Below are positions 9,960 through 22,969 of a stretch of DNA of 64,000 bases, piece by piece (within the stretch, counting starts at the first letter, position 1; each line of letters opens with the position of its first letter). Both the position numbers and the translations under genes were made by a program. The notes under the pieces were generated by a model. The model searched no databases. It was not told the origin of the DNA and saw only the letters and a list, made by a program, of their open reading frames with translations. The stretch is from Isoetes taiwanensis (taxonomy: Eukaryota > Streptophyta > Lycopodiopsida > Isoetales > Isoetaceae): assembly GCA_021234155.1 (NCBI GenBank), contig JAJEKV010000005.1, forward strand, positions 12,889,787 to 12,953,786, written 5' to 3'.

Positions 9960-12085
9960 CGGGACAAAAGGCGACCAAGAAATATTGGCCTCATTGGAAC
10001 GGTCAAGGGCAGCAGAGTAAACATAAATAACACTTTAGTTCTGATCGACTTGCATTTTTATAATAGATACATATGTTGGGTGCCAACAAGCCACTTAGCC
10101 TTATACATCAATGTTCTATTAACATCTATTATGAAGGTTGCAAGAGTATGTCGATAGGGTCTTTGTTTAATAAAGATTTGTTCATTGTTGGACATAAGGG
10201 ATTCATGTTTTTCCTGTAAATTACTGCGCTCCAATAGTCTAGGACAACATTACTATGGACGATGGGACTATAGCAATCTCTTTGTGCTGTAAACCTATTG
10301 TTGGAGAACCAATAGTCTGTAAAGTTTATCTTGAATCGTCATAATATTTTAATGCATGCCAGAATTAGAAGATTTTTGAGGACTTGAAAGTCATATGGAA
10401 GTTAGCTTCCAAATAAGAAAAACAATTGATGCCATACTCAAGTTTTGTGCCAATTTCTTATAGGCATAATTCTGCATACTTATACTTCTCCAAGCATAAA
10501 AAACATGATCCGTGCATAAAAAATAAATGCACTTTTTGCTTCACAGTTCTTCTGCACTTCAATTGAAAAATAGCAGGATAGCAGACCAATAGCACCTTAT
10601 CTATTCCTTTAAGATATAAAATGAAATGATTCCTCCATTTTCTATCATCAAACAAAGAATAGCATACTTTAAGCTTACTTTTCATACCATGGTCGATTCT
10701 AATCTCTAAAGTAAATGGTGCTGATAAAATAAATGCTTGACTTGTATTTGAAGCTAGAGCCATTATCAGGATCTAGAGAGCTCTGTTCTGCGGCTATGAT
10801 ATATTGCGCTATGTGGATAGGCTAGAATTTCACGAAAGGTTGTAGGCTTGGTTGGGCTGGCGTGCTAAAAAGAAAAAAGAAAAAAAACTAGCAGTAGAGT
10901 CGGCTTGGAGCAAAAGTTTGGGTGGGTGACGATGTTGTGGAGTTCCTACTTTTGTTATGTTGGTCTTCGTTTTCTCGATGAATTAGAGTTTCAAATTCTG
11001 TGTTATGCTATTTATTACCACAACATGAGGTCAAAGCGAGGAACTAACAAAGCTCTGGATAACATACGGGCAGCAATTTGAATTTTTTTTGCTATTGAGA
11101 TTGATAGAGTGCTTGGGATGTTATTCAACTTAATGAATTTAATTTCAAGTTATTTAACTTAGTGAACAACAAAAAATTTCAATTAAGATTTTTGCTTCCA
11201 CTAGGATAACATAGCATTGGAGGCCTTTCTAAGATTGAAAAACATCCATCTGTTTTTGCAACAAAAATGTTCCAGCCAACTTTTGATAAGATATCATATC
11301 CAAACTCGCCTTGAATACCTACTATCATACATAGCTTGTCATTCTCAACTGCAATATACTTGAGAGTATCGCACTGATGCACAGTTACCCCAAGCATGGT
11401 GTTGATGCGTTAGTCTTGAATTGTACATCTCAAGGCATAATGCTCGTATCACGGAGTTAGTCTTGGGGTCGTACATCTTCAAGGAATGGGTTTGAGTATT
11501 GCTGATGAGAAATAGCGGATGGCAGATGCTAGAACCACAAGCAAGAAAGAGTTCAGGCAACTATAACAGGCAACTATAATGGCACAACTTTTTTCCACAT
11601 GTTTCTCCTGTGAAGAAATAATACACATAATTTGTAGATCTCCAAAATAATTCCATGCACACAAAAGAACTGCTGTAAAGCTGAGAAGCTTTTGACCTGC
11701 AATTGTGTCTATAAATGTAAGGGGAGGTGCCCAGTGTTGGCTCACTTTGTTGCATACTATCCAAAAACTTGCCCCCCTCCTCGAATCTACCCATACAACA
11801 TACATCAACATGTGCTCCAGATTCAGACCTATCTAACAATAGGGTTCATGCAAGAGTTGGAGCTACCTAGAGAGAGTAATAGCTTGCCAAAGTAGCGAGG
11901 TCAGGGGCCCCCAGTTGGTGATAGCAGTACAGAGTTGGACCATTTAGTTAGTGATGTTTATGACAACAAGTTGGTGCACATAAAACTTCGTATGGAGATA
12001 CGTGGACAATACTTTAGTTTACCTCAACACCTATTTGGCTTGGTTACACACCACTGTTTGCTCACAACAACACACAATAATGCAC
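9960..12085. other. Long stretch with no firm gene
   Basis: Short frames only. Minus-strand frames between about 11,180 and 11,840 read like a decayed beta-propeller or F-box/kelch gene (for example VENDKLCMIVGIQGE and SLKMYDPKTNS), but this is weak. The rest shows nothing I can name. Confidence 0.3.
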
Positions 12086-12109
12086 TCACACAAGGCACCC
12101 AAAATTAAA

Positions 12110-12800
12110 ACACTACATGGTTTTTCCCATGGTTGTGACTAGAAAACCATTCTACAAAACCAATACATGTTTGTGGGTTGATATCATTAAAAACCATATG
12201 AGGCTAAACTAATGGGTTCTTTTGTAAGGTTTGTTAGGGTGGTGTTATGGTATGGTAATTGCTAATGGCTTCCTTATAGAGTTTGTCAAAGTGGTATAAC
12301 ATGTTGGTAAATTTATATGGTATATTATAGTGTTTTAAGGGTATGGTTAGTCCCTATGGTATAACACGATGGTGTGGATGTGGTTTAATATGCTGCTCTA
12401 TTCATGTGATTCTATAGTGTGGTTGGTTATTGCACTACAACCTCAAAATTTGCTCTATATGTAGTTTTTTACTATTGTTTTTGCAAGAAAACAACACTAA
12501 AAAGACCACCCATATTATTATTCCGAAAATGCTAGAAACAACAGTAGTTTTTTTATGTAGTTTTTCACACCCAAAAAACACGTAGTTTTCATGCATGGTT
12601 TTTAGACAAAAACAACGCATAATTTTTATGTATAGTTTTCACCGTGGTTTCTAAAGAAAAACAATGCATAAGTTGATGTGTGGTTTTTGCTACAAAATAA
12701 AAAACATCGCATAGTTTTTAGATGTGGCCTTCACTTAAAAACAATGCATGGTCTTTATATATAGGTTTTTTTAGCATGGTTTGTATTTACTTATCCACAT
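12110..12800. repeat. Left subterminal repeat region of the CACTA-like element
   Basis: Repeated variants of TGTGGTTTTT, TGTAGTTTTT and ACAATGCATA. The mirror set lies at the right end. Confidence 0.7.
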
Positions 12801-14877
12801 GTTATTTCAACACATGTTTTTTTAGAATATTTTTGAATTAACAATGTGTCTAATTGAAAGAAAAAGGTTTTTTTTGTCACAAAAAAGGCAATAACATTGC
12901 AATACTAAACAAAGGAACTTTTGCATTGTCTAAAAAAGTTTCATTTTCGATTTGAATTTCAAAGTATACAATCACATAATCACATAATGTTCAATTCTAA
13001 AGCATCATCTTATTCTCATAAAATCGAAACTTTACAATTTCAAACTGAGCAATGTACTCTGCAATGTAGCAACTGTAATGTTGCAGATTATAACAAAGAA
13101 CAATCTGCAATATACTCCAAATTTCAATAGGCTTTACGTTTTAAAAACAACGGCTTACATGTCTGCAATGCAAAAACAATCAGATTAGTGAAAGTGAAAA
13201 AATATGGCAGCAGAAGTACAAATGACTTATGCTTCTAAAACAGAATAGAACAGGGACAAAGTCCAACGTGTATATGAGCTCATGTGTTGAAGCAGAAAGT
13301 CCTCTTTCTAAGACATCAACTCCGCAATATTTTTGTTGATGTTTGTGGCAGTCTTGCACTATGAATCAACATTATTCTGCATTGTTTTGAGCTTAAAAAA
13401 TGCCGTTCTTGTTGTTGTTTTCATGGCTCAAAGATACAACCTTGCCACTTTCCTTGCATACAAGGATCACTTTGGCACCTGGGATAAATAGTAGATGGGT
13501 TAAAAAACAAAATCGCATCAAGGCATGACAGAGCTCTAGCACTGTGCCAGAAAAAGAAAAGAGGCAGGACAGAGCTTGAGCACAGAAGCAAAGGCCCTAA
13601 GACGTCCAACATCTATTAAGAACCAACAATGCTAGTAGCCTAACTATCCTCAAATCACATCAGAGAGAACAGGGCAAAAATCTTTACCAGTCATGATTTG
13701 CTGCAATAAGAGAGAAGCATTGTAAGTGGCGGCCATACTACAGAGCTGCACCCTTGCAAAACAAGACAAAAATCCGTCCAGGGATCTGCAGCCATGGATT
13801 CGAAATAGCAGGCAGTAGTTAAGCTGCTCTTTCAGCCACACACCCACCGGAGAAGGAGCTGCAGTGCAACGGGCGGCCGCCGCGGCCGCCCTAGGTGCTT
13901 GAAACCCTAACCATCGATCCAGTTACTTCGTTATGAATCCAAAATCCAAAACAAAAGCAAAGCGGCATTTTGATACCAGAAAGGGGAACGGTTCTATGTT
14001 GAACCAGAGCTTCATGAAAACAGCGGACGCAGGTCGACGGAGCGCTCCTCTGGCCGCAGGGAGCGCTGGACGCAGGTCGGCGGAGTTGTAGCCAGGGCGC
14101 CGGAGTCGTGACACAGAATAGGGTAGAGAGTAGGGTAGAGACAAATCTAAAATAAAGACAATTTGAATTATATCCCGCTCATTAGTTGGGAGAGCGGGAT
14201 AATTTGAAATTAAAGTTCTTGATACAATGTCGTTGACCATTGAAGAAAATAAAATGCATCTCGACCATTGGCACACAACAAATACACAAAATCCATCGTA
14301 CATTTGCAATGCATGCTGCACACAACAAACATTGGAATCATCAGCAATAGCAATAGGGAGGCGCATCATCAAAACCCCATGCTTTGGCCCTTCGCTTCAC
14401 AAAGCTTTGGAAGAATCATAACGAATCATAAACCAACAGTGGAATTTGAAGGTAGAATCAGCAGCAATAAACTCCAAGGACAAGTACAACAGACTCTTGA
14501 TGCCAGACCAGAGCTTCAAGGTCGTGAATCCCATTTAAGCGGACTTATGGCTATGACCCTGAATCGCATCTATAGACCAAAAGCCCCCTTTCAAGTGCCT
14601 CAAATTCCTCTCAAGAAACATGTTCAAGAATCTTCTTCGGCCATGGCTCTGCACTGTTCGTCCAATGCCAATGCAGCCCTATTTGTCGCCGCAGCTATGT
14701 TCATTCAACGCTGCCAAAAATGGAAGCGCATGCTTCCTAAAATTAGACCTCTACAACTACACTAACCCAAACAACTAAAAAACCTCCCCTACCTTTAAAA
14801 ATTGCAAACCTTGTGTTAATGTTTATTGCTTATTGAGAGCCTCAATTTGCTTGCCCAAAATTCATTTTGTTAGGGAT

Positions 14878-14974
14878 AATCAGTGCAGGCAGGCCCTTAT
14901 GCAGGGTAAGGATGTGACGAGCTCTGTAGGCGAGCCATACCCGAGCCCTATGTCAGGGCCTGCCTACGCTGATT
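14878..14974. repeat. Inverted repeat within the CACTA-like element
   Basis: AATCAGTGCAGGCAGGCCCT on the left pairs with AGGGCCTGCCTACGCTGATT on the right, giving stems of about 20 bp around a 57-bp loop that has its own minor pairing. Confidence 0.75.
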
Positions 14975-16264
14975 AACCAATGTCATGTTTGGGGTAGAGG
15001 ATATTTTAGGGTGTTTTTGCCGTGATTGCTTCCTCCATCACATAGTTTCCTTCTCTGCTCACAGGCACACACAAGTTAGATTACAGGAAACAATCTGAGT
15101 TCGAAATTGCCTGAAATGGCCTCTACTCGAACATTATGTTATTCAAACTTTTTTCTCTCCTCGTAGTGTGTACGGCTAGTGGCATTGCCTAATTTTATCT
15201 AGTCAAAAGATTTCAAATGCACTTCAACTTTACATGCTTTAAGTTTTGATATACTTATACCTAAACTTTAGATGCTTACAATACTTGACTTATAGTACTC
15301 AAGGAAACAAATTAGAACAAAAGAGTGTGGATTTTTCAAAAGAGTTTCAAGGCAAACCAATATGCGAAAATGTGACATGTGCTAATGAGTTGCCAAATTG
15401 TGGTCATGACATGGCAAAAGTGGCATGATGATTCAACAAAGCATTATTTTTGCAATTTCTACAAGATAACTGGGAAAAATAAAATTTACAAAAAAATGCA
15501 TGGAGTATGATGATGGGGCACTCCAAGTAGGTGACATGTCATGCCAAGCAAGCAAGACAACCAAAAATGAAGTACAACCTTGGTCTTACATGGGTTGGTA
15601 TGGCAATGTTTGAGCGACATGGCAAGGTATAGATGATGTGGACATGATGACGAAGCATTTTTACAAGGAAGAACAACTTTCAACATTTCATAAGGGATTG
15701 GCAAGGGAATTTAGGGCACGAAAAAAAAAACCCTACTTATCTCACTAAAATGAAAAACCTTTTTCAAACAATTGGTCTAGTCATTTCTATTTAAAGTTCA
15801 TAAACTGCTTCGTCATGATGTGACATGCCACATCATCCAAAGAAATACCATGTCACCACGGAGAAATATGCTTTTTAAGAAGTTGCTAAATTGTCTATGT
15901 ACATTCTTCATTTTTTTCACCCCTTCATATTTTGCCACCTCACCGTACTCATGCCACATCATCTCCAATAATTCTTGCATGTAGTCATTTTCTCCCCCCA
16001 AGAAAAAATTCCTTGCTCTTTTTTGGTGCCACCTCATCATTTATAGTGCCATGTCACCTTATGTGCCACCCTTCCACTTTGCACCAATGAAGCAGATTTT
16101 GACCACAATTGCAAAAACCTTAGGCAACAGCAGCAGCAGTAGGGAGAACCTGGAGGTAGAATTCCAGCTCAATTAGCAAGCCCAACATAGCGGCATCGCA
16201 AAATGAGGCCCATTTACAGTGGAATATATTTGCCAAAGGTGAGGCTTATCGCCCTTATAGCCAT

Positions 16265-16534
16265 TTGCAGAAAAAACATTGTTGGATCTGCTCCATTGAT
16301 TTCGTCTCCAGCCCCGTAGATGCCAAAAATTGCAGAGGGCCTTGTGTAACGGATTGTTTTAGAGCTAGAATGAAGAGAGGAATGGAGCAGCAGAGGCTAT
16401 GTTACCTTTGTAATAGAGGTTGCCAATACGATCTGTTCTTCCTTTGCACGCCGGTAAAGCTTGATCGTAATGCCTGCTGCGAATGCTTAAATCTTGTTGT
16501 GGATTTCTCAGAAAGCGTAAGAAGAAAACGGTAA
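16265..16534 (+). other. Cysteine-rich 89-codon frame, function unknown
   Basis: The frame has CWIC, C-x3-C, CYLCNRGC and ACCEC groups, spaced like a small zinc-binding protein, and ends RRKR. It lies inside the CACTA-like element and may be captured or fortuitous. I do not recognise a family. Confidence 0.25.
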
Positions 16535-17439
16535 GGTTCATTCAGCATCCATATTCTCATAAACAAATGCTTGTATATATCTCTGTGCGATACAAATTAT
16601 CCACATCCTGTGCAAAATAAATCTTAATGCCATTGCTTCGTCTTTAGTCTTCCAAATCGTGCTCCAACTCTAATCCGCCATATCCTAACATAACGGCCAG
16701 CATCGCACGGAGAAAAAGTAGAAACAAAAAGAAATGGAAAGAAAGATAAATCGTTTTAGAGATAAAAAGTTTATACATTGAGAAGGCATTAGGCAAATAG
16801 TGATTCTGCAGACCTCAACATTTTTTAAATCCAAATTCAACTATCGCAATTCTTCAAAAATGATTCAACTACTCTAGCATTTTCCTTATATATTGTTTTG
16901 TGAAGATATGCTTTTCTCCAACATACATTTGTGTATTATTGAAGATAGCTTTTTGAAGACCAAATCCTAGCATCACATGGAACATAATATTTTTGAAGAT
17001 ATTATCCCATTATGAAATTGAAGATAAGGCTTTATGCAAGAGATGGATATCCCATATATTTATTCCTCCAGAAGTTATTCAAACCCCAAAATCTTTGAAG
17101 ACCAAATGATGTTAAAGCTATTATCTATTGTTGGAAGACCGTATTCTCTCAAGATATTTGGAGTTCAGGTATTATGTTGAACATTTTCTAAGTCAAGTAT
17201 GAAGATGAAGACATCTCGAGAATAATTCCCATCTTCCGAAGATCGTTATAGCATGATATTTTACTTCTCAGTACATACTTGGCCATAAGATATGAAAAAT
17301 GGAAACCATGATAAATCAAGTGTGAATTCAAAACTGCACCACTATACGATTGGTCTCCATGAACGATAAAAAACATTCAATTCAATTCTATGTTTGTTTT
17401 GCACTACGGATAGCCACATCTTTTTAGGTGATATTTATG

Positions 17440-17905
17440 AACAATCGCCATGACAATTAGCTCAGTATTGAAACTATGCTATAAACCACAACCATTTTAT
17501 AACATAAATTGTGATAATAGAAAACTAGCATGAATAACCACCATGGCATTTAAATTGGTTAAAAAACCACACCATAAAGTACTTCAACTTTGTGTCAATA
17601 GAAAACCAACATAAACAACCATTACCATATTTAAAGTGGTGTTGAAAAACCATGCTACAAACCAATAACAAAGTAATAACCATGGTACATTAGAAAACCA
17701 ACATAAATGACCACCATTGATATTAGAAACCATAAAATAAACTAACTTTGGTTTTCAAAAGCCATGCTATAACAAAAAACCAACATAAATAACCACATAC
17801 TAGTTATAAAAACCACTATGTTATGTGGTTTTTATTAAGAATGAAATTTTTATCATAAAAAAACCACATCTATAGTGGTTTATCAGTGGTTTATTATAGT
17901 GGTTA
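17440..17905. repeat. Right subterminal repeat region of the CACTA-like element
   Basis: Repeated AACCACCAT, GAAAACCAACATAAA and AAAACCAC motifs, the reverse complement of the left-end motifs. Confidence 0.75.
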
Positions 17906-18215
17906 AACTTTTGGGTGCCTTGTGTCATCAGCTACAAATCTGCTAGAATCTGGTGAAGGGGACTGAAGGATTCGAACCTTTATGTCATTTTCATGTCATT
18001 CTCACGGTCCCCCTCCAGCAAACCATGAACAATATTAGTATGGGAGAGCAAAGATTCAGTTGGTTTACAAGTTGCCTCCACAATCCTTACCAAATAAAGT
18101 TAAGGTGCTTACCTTGAGAAAATGCAACATTGAAATAGATCTCCATCTTGCAGAAATATGTTACCAAACATGTCTTGCACAACTCTGATACCAAACAAGC
18201 AGAAGTCGGGTAGAA

Positions 18216-18318
18216 TGCATTATACAGCCCCCCTCCCTGTGTCGCTGATATCTGGCCCTCCAGGCCTGGATTGGAGGGCTGGGATTGTGCCACGTCAGAG
18301 GGGGGGCTGTATAATGCA
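18216..18318. mobile_element. Small MITE-like inverted-repeat element
   Basis: TGCATTATACAGCCCCCCT on the left and the complementary AGGGGGGGCTGTATAATGCA on the right enclose about 65 bp with internal pairing. No clear target duplication is seen. Confidence 0.65.
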
Positions 18319-18465
18319 GTCGTCCTGCAGAAGTCTTAGTCTCAGGTTATCCAAACATGTAGATAAAATGATTGACATGCTATAAGGGGTACTTATGTCT
18401 CCAAGAACATTACTTGCAAATGACAAATTTCAAACAAAGTTGTTGTTTCACAAACCAGTGCCAGT

Positions 18466-18765
18466 TTGAAGACATGTTGCAAGAGCACAAAAGTTTCACT
18501 GCCACATTGAGGGCATGTTGCAAGAGCACAAAAGTTTCACTGTACCAGGTAAATGTACAAAAACATTGAAGGCATGTTGCAAGAGCACAAAAGTTTCATT
18601 GTACCATGTAATGTACAAAAGGCAATGCAAACCCATGCATTGTAGCTAGTGGCATTACAAACCTATATGTACAAAATTCCATGCATATCCATGCATTGTA
18701 GTTAGTGGCATTCCAAATCTATACATATAAAATTCAACGCATATCCATGCACAGTAGCTAGTTGG
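18466..18765. repeat. Two adjoining short tandem arrays
   Basis: Three copies of CATGTTGCAAGAGCACAAAA (18,473; 18,510; 18,571) are followed by three diverged copies of a unit of about 56 bp starting near CCATGCATTGTAGCTAGTGG (from about 18,632). Confidence 0.85.
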
Positions 18766-20560
18766 CCATCTAGTTGGCCATGCTCGTTGAAAGAATTGCA
18801 GCTTGCTAATCACAAAGAGGATTGCAGCTTGCTCAAACTCATCATCAGATGGAATGCTGGCAGCTAGGATAGGAATACTAGATGCTTGCATATTTTCAGC
18901 TGCTAAGTTATTGGCATAATAATCTTGATGCATGTACATTGCTTTAATAAGCATAACTACCAGGCCTAGGCATATGCTTTAAACTTTTTAGAACTATGTA
19001 GAGACTTTTAAACCTTTATATAGAGACATCAGCAGTTGGAAGTTTAGAAAGGATACTTGGAGACTTCTGAGTACACAACACAATCATCTAGTCATTTGCA
19101 GATAGAAGCAACTCCAATATACCTGCTCTAGTTCCCACTGAACCTACATACATTACATTTGACATACATTATCAATGTAATTGAAAGCAAGAGCATCACT
19201 GTCTAGTACATGGATGAACAAAAGTGCAGGGTTCATACCTAATAGAAAAATTATATGCTAATTCCTAACTTCTCTAAGTTTTAGAATGCATAGTAAGCAT
19301 GGTGCTCCATATTGATAAGCCTCCTTCCTACATTATTTGAAAAGGTCTTCAAGCTACCCCTGCCATCCTATTGTAACCATTATTGCCAATGAATTTATAT
19401 CTTACAAAGGCATGTGGTCAGAGAAAACTTAGAGCTTTATCAAGCTGGCCACATTGGCCAAAAGATACAACCATACTATTTCACGATCCTGTGCTCTTTC
19501 TAGACATTGTATAAAAGGATGAATGACTTCATTTAGACAAGGAAGAGCAACAGCAGACAAGGAAGAGCAAGGTTATTTAAATAGAAGAGAGTGTGAGGCA
19601 ATGTATCTGAATTCCAGTTCAAATCTCCCTCCAGAAGCTCGCATGTAAGCTTGATACACATATCTTACTATGGGAGATGTGTGGGAGATATGTCTAGCTC
19701 AGTGATCTGGAGCATGTGAGGGCGAAACTGATTCTGGGATTGAGATGCATGCAAGATTTGAGGCGCCAAATGGTAGAAAAAAGGCGCCAAAGGATATCCT
19801 AGCTCAAAATTTCCAGCATGCAGAGAGCCATCAAGGAGCCACATGTAATTACAGAAGGGATTAGGGCAGGCCATCCTAAAGCTGAAATAAATCCAACTGC
19901 TGCTGTGAACCATCGGTTTGAAATAGGGTTCCAACTCAAGTTCTTATGCACTATTTTGAGGACGGAGTGGGCCATAAAAGTGGAGACGGGCTGCGCCAAA
20001 ACCGGGCCGTGCACCAATACTAGGCACCCCCGTTAGTGGCTGATAGAAATAAGCCTACGAATAAGCTTGGGCAGCCTGCAAAATCTCGTGCTCAAATGGC
20101 TGCACGTGCTGATAGAAAGTTCAATAGGACATATTGTAATATATACAGTATACTCCAAGGATGTAGCAGCTAGATTACTCAGAACGGAGTATCAACATGC
20201 ACATATATCCATCAATGTACAAATTGAAATATCTCTTTTCCCGCATGAGAATCATTGAAAGGATAAAACTATAAAACTGTTTGCAAGGTCAACATGCTTC
20301 ACTTCATCGTTTACTCTCTCAATGCAATCTAGTTGTTGTTTCCTGTTACTATCGCATGGGACGACATGCACTTTTCATTAACATTTTTCAAAAATGAGAA
20401 CTCATATTATTCTGAATAATGTTTATGACGTATGATGAGCTATGAAGAATCTGTTAAGGCCAATTTGTAAACTCTAGAACTTTAAGCATAATTTCCAATT
20501 CAGTGGAGGGATCTGTGAAATAACGAGTAGTTACATTGATAATGTAAAGTCCTAGTTTTA
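18766..20560. other. No gene recognised
   Basis: Only short frames without recognisable domains. Nothing supportable. Confidence 0.45.
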
Positions 20561-21594
20561 AACTCCCTGCAGTGCTTTTCCCTTTTGCATTGCTGGAACC
20601 AAAGCAACAGCAAGAGCCCACAGCATGGTTATACCTGAAAATAAAAGCAGGATTAATGTAGAACAAATTTCAATACCCTTAAAGCATGAATATGCACTGC
20701 AAGCAAATGAGAGTTTCAGTTCTGCATCAGGTGTACCATAATGCCTATTGCTTCCCTGCTATGTCTGGTATTGGTAACACTGCATATGCACCAGCAAGAA
20801 TAGTTGCGATTGAAAAGAAGAAGTACAAGCTATTAAACACTCCAAATATCCTCAAACCAAAATATTTTGGATAATTATGGGAGGTATCATTTGAAATGGG
20901 TATCATCAGCCACCCTGAAAATGCAACAGTGGCAATCAAGGCAGCACCAACTAGAATTGCATTGGCTGCATCCACGAAGACTTCACGATCTCTATAAAGA
21001 CCGTTAACTTGAGACAAAACGGTCATCTTTTGTCCTGTTCTTCTGTAATTTCAAGCTTATTCTCAATCAGTGCAAGGCGATCACGATCTCAAGTTAACGG
21101 TCTTTATAGAGATCGTGGCTATCTTCTTTCTAATTATAGTTCCCTTGTGATGTCTGGATCCGTGGCATACACCAATGGAGTTTTACCATATATGTCTTCC
21201 ACAGCAGCTGTTAAAGCCTTGGAAAAATATTTTATTCTACAAAGTACCAAAACAATGTTTCTTTATTCTAGTATAGTTGCCCAGTGCAATGTTGTCTGTC
21301 CAGTTATGCTCCCTTTCCTGTTTACAATATCTTCATTGCTGTATTGTACGATGAGTTTTGCGATATTCACCTTTCCGGTGTGCAAAGCTTTCTATAATGA
21401 AGGCATCTCATTGATCAACACAGCTCTGCTGTGTTCCTTTATGATCGTTTTCTAAAATGCTTCAACTAGCGTGTCATCAATTTCTTGATCTATTTCCAGT
21501 GTCCAAGTATTTATGTCATGCATGCATTGTTGAGGATTCATCTTTTGTCCTGTTCTTCTGTAATTTCAAGCTTATTCTCAATTAGTGCAAGGCA
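20560..21594 (-). pseudogene. Ankyrin-repeat / PGG-domain membrane protein, broken
   Basis: Read on the minus strand from about 21,455, ankyrin-like text appears (GKVNIAKLIVQYS, GQTTLHWATI) with two in-frame stops. Then comes a segment like LALIENKLEITEEQDK, then RDREVFVDAANAILVGAALI, the PGG domain, with hydrophobic stretches FNSLYFFFSIATILAGAYAV. A downstream exon at about 20,635-20,570 continues with a membrane helix (GITMLWALAVALVPAM). Ankyrin-PGG proteins (ACD6-like) are plasma-membrane defence proteins in plants. The stops and the inverted duplication show this copy is dead. Confidence 0.7.
20986..21118. repeat. Inverted repeat and re-duplicated segment in the ankyrin-PGG relic
   Basis: CACGATCTCTATAAAGACCG... 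at about 20,987-21,016 is repeated inverted at 21,088-21,117. The 55 bp between them, starting CATCTTTTGTCCTG, recurs in direct orientation at 21,538-21,594. This is a local rearrangement of coding DNA. Confidence 0.8.
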
Positions 21595-21599
21595 CAAGG

Positions 21600-22045
21600 C
21601 TGCGCCTACTAACATTATGTATCTGTTCCACTATCCATTTTAGGTCGTCTATATTTCCATAAGCTGTTGCATGATAAGCAAAGTAGCCTTATTCTTGTGA
21701 AACGCTAAAGGATCAAATAAAGGCCTCATAGAGGATCTAGAACATGGTCCCAACAAGATGACTTTTTCCATAATCACAAGCTAGTCCAACAACTAATTCT
21801 TTCTTGTTATTGACATATGCATATTGGTTTAGCTTCTAGCCATCCACTTGCGTAGATGCAATGCCTTGTCGAAGTATTAGGAACATGTGTAGCAATCTCT
21901 CTTGACATTTCATCATTTATTTCACTTTAAATAGCAAAATGGAGATCTGGAGGGCATGACATTCATCCTCAATGGCGCCCTGGTGTCAACACTGGCAAAG
22001 CACTAACCTAACCTAACCTAATAGCGGGTCTGAATAGACCCTTAG
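21600..22045. other. No gene recognised
   Basis: Contains CCTAACCTAACCTAA near 22,006, too short to be telomeric. Otherwise nothing supportable. Confidence 0.4.
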
Positions 22046-22049
22046 CCTT

Positions 22050-22752
22050 ACTTGTCAAGCGAAGCTTGAATACGTGTTGGGAGACTACAAAAGATGTATA
22101 GAGCTCCAAAACAAGGCAATTCCTACACTTGAAAAGGTTCATATGATGAAACATTTTGGAATAATTGTTGCGAAAGCATTATTCACTACGTTGGTTGCTG
22201 ATAAAATTGTGGAAGCTAAAGTTTGGATATTGCAATCCCAGCAAATGCTGGGAGAAGACTAATGAAGAAGGATATGAAGCCCGAAAAAAGCATTTCGAGG
22301 AAAAGATCATGGGATTCGTTGATCCGAATGAGGATTTGCATGAAGTTTATGGCATGGAATTCTTACTAGGCAAAGCCTCAAACTTAATATACATCGGGGA
22401 AGCAAAGGCAAATTTTGAGAAAATATTGCACTTCTCAGTAGATCGTGTAGATTGCAGATTGCAGATTTGAAATTCGTTCAATTTCCACAGATGCTGGAAA
22501 TGAGACAGTGTATATTAGGGTTTAACGTTTGATGATCGGCCTGTGACACTGTATGCTTATTTTCTTCGAGCTGGAGAAGATCCTTCGTGGCACATTATAT
22601 CTGTGGAAGATCATGAGGATGGCAAATGGTCGTCTGATCCGAGAAAATTATACAGAATTTTCATAGAGCCTATGGAGCAGGTGTTAAATAAGGCGGAAAC
22701 CAAGCGTATTGTCTTTGTTACAACTGAGGTGAGATCTTATGGCTTCCTTTAA
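22050..22752 (+). pseudogene. TPR-CHAT gene relic
   Basis: The first part has a TPR-like segment (GDYKRCIELQNKAIPTLEKV; then about 22,262-22,470 in another frame). After a break, the frame at 22,543-22,752 reads LYAYFLRAGEDPSWHII and then LYRIFIEPMEQVLNKAE, RIVFVTTE, ending at a GTGAGA donor. L-Y-x-x-h-I-x-P-h followed by R-h-V-h-V is the opening of CHAT domains (caspase/separase-like proteases linked to TPRs). The catalytic His and Cys would lie downstream and are not found. The frame change near 22,262 and the lost C-terminus mark it as broken. Confidence 0.5.
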
Positions 22753-22969
22753 TCTTGGGAAAATTACCAATATACCATTATAGTTTTATAAAATTCCTGA
22801 AAAGCCATCGATATTTCTAAAATTACCGAAATGCCATTCTTTCTTCTACGTATGTTCTACGTATGGGAAAAAACATAACGGGAAGAAATTGTGGCGCCAT
22901 TTTCATCTCTTCCACCGCCTCATCTATTGCAGCAGAAGATTACCGCCAGATTTTCTTTTCTTTTCAGTG

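Larger units (their letters stand above)
12089..17924. mobile_element. CACTA-like (En/Spm) DNA transposon, probably non-autonomous, 5.8 kb
   Basis: The ends are CACAAGGCACCCAAAA at 12,089 and its exact complement TTTTGGGTGCCTTGTG ending at 17,924. Both are flanked by TCA (12,086-12,088 and 17,925-17,927), a 3-bp target duplication as CACTA elements make. Subterminal DNA is crowded with GTGGTTTT-type motifs on the left (12,110-12,800) and AAAACCAC on the right (17,440-17,905), again typical. Inside I find no transposase, only short frames, a GC-rich patch at 13,860-14,110 that looks like captured gene DNA, and a hairpin at 14.9 kb. Confidence 0.85.

Noticed and set aside
14268..14765. 165-codon frame inside the CACTA-like element
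   Set aside because: No domain or motif; composition like translated non-coding DNA.
22000..22022. Telomere-like CCTAA repeats
   Set aside because: Only three units and not the plant CCCTAAA type.
22543..22752. CRISPR-associated TPR-CHAT protease
   Set aside because: CHAT is shared by many families; nothing else here points to CRISPR.
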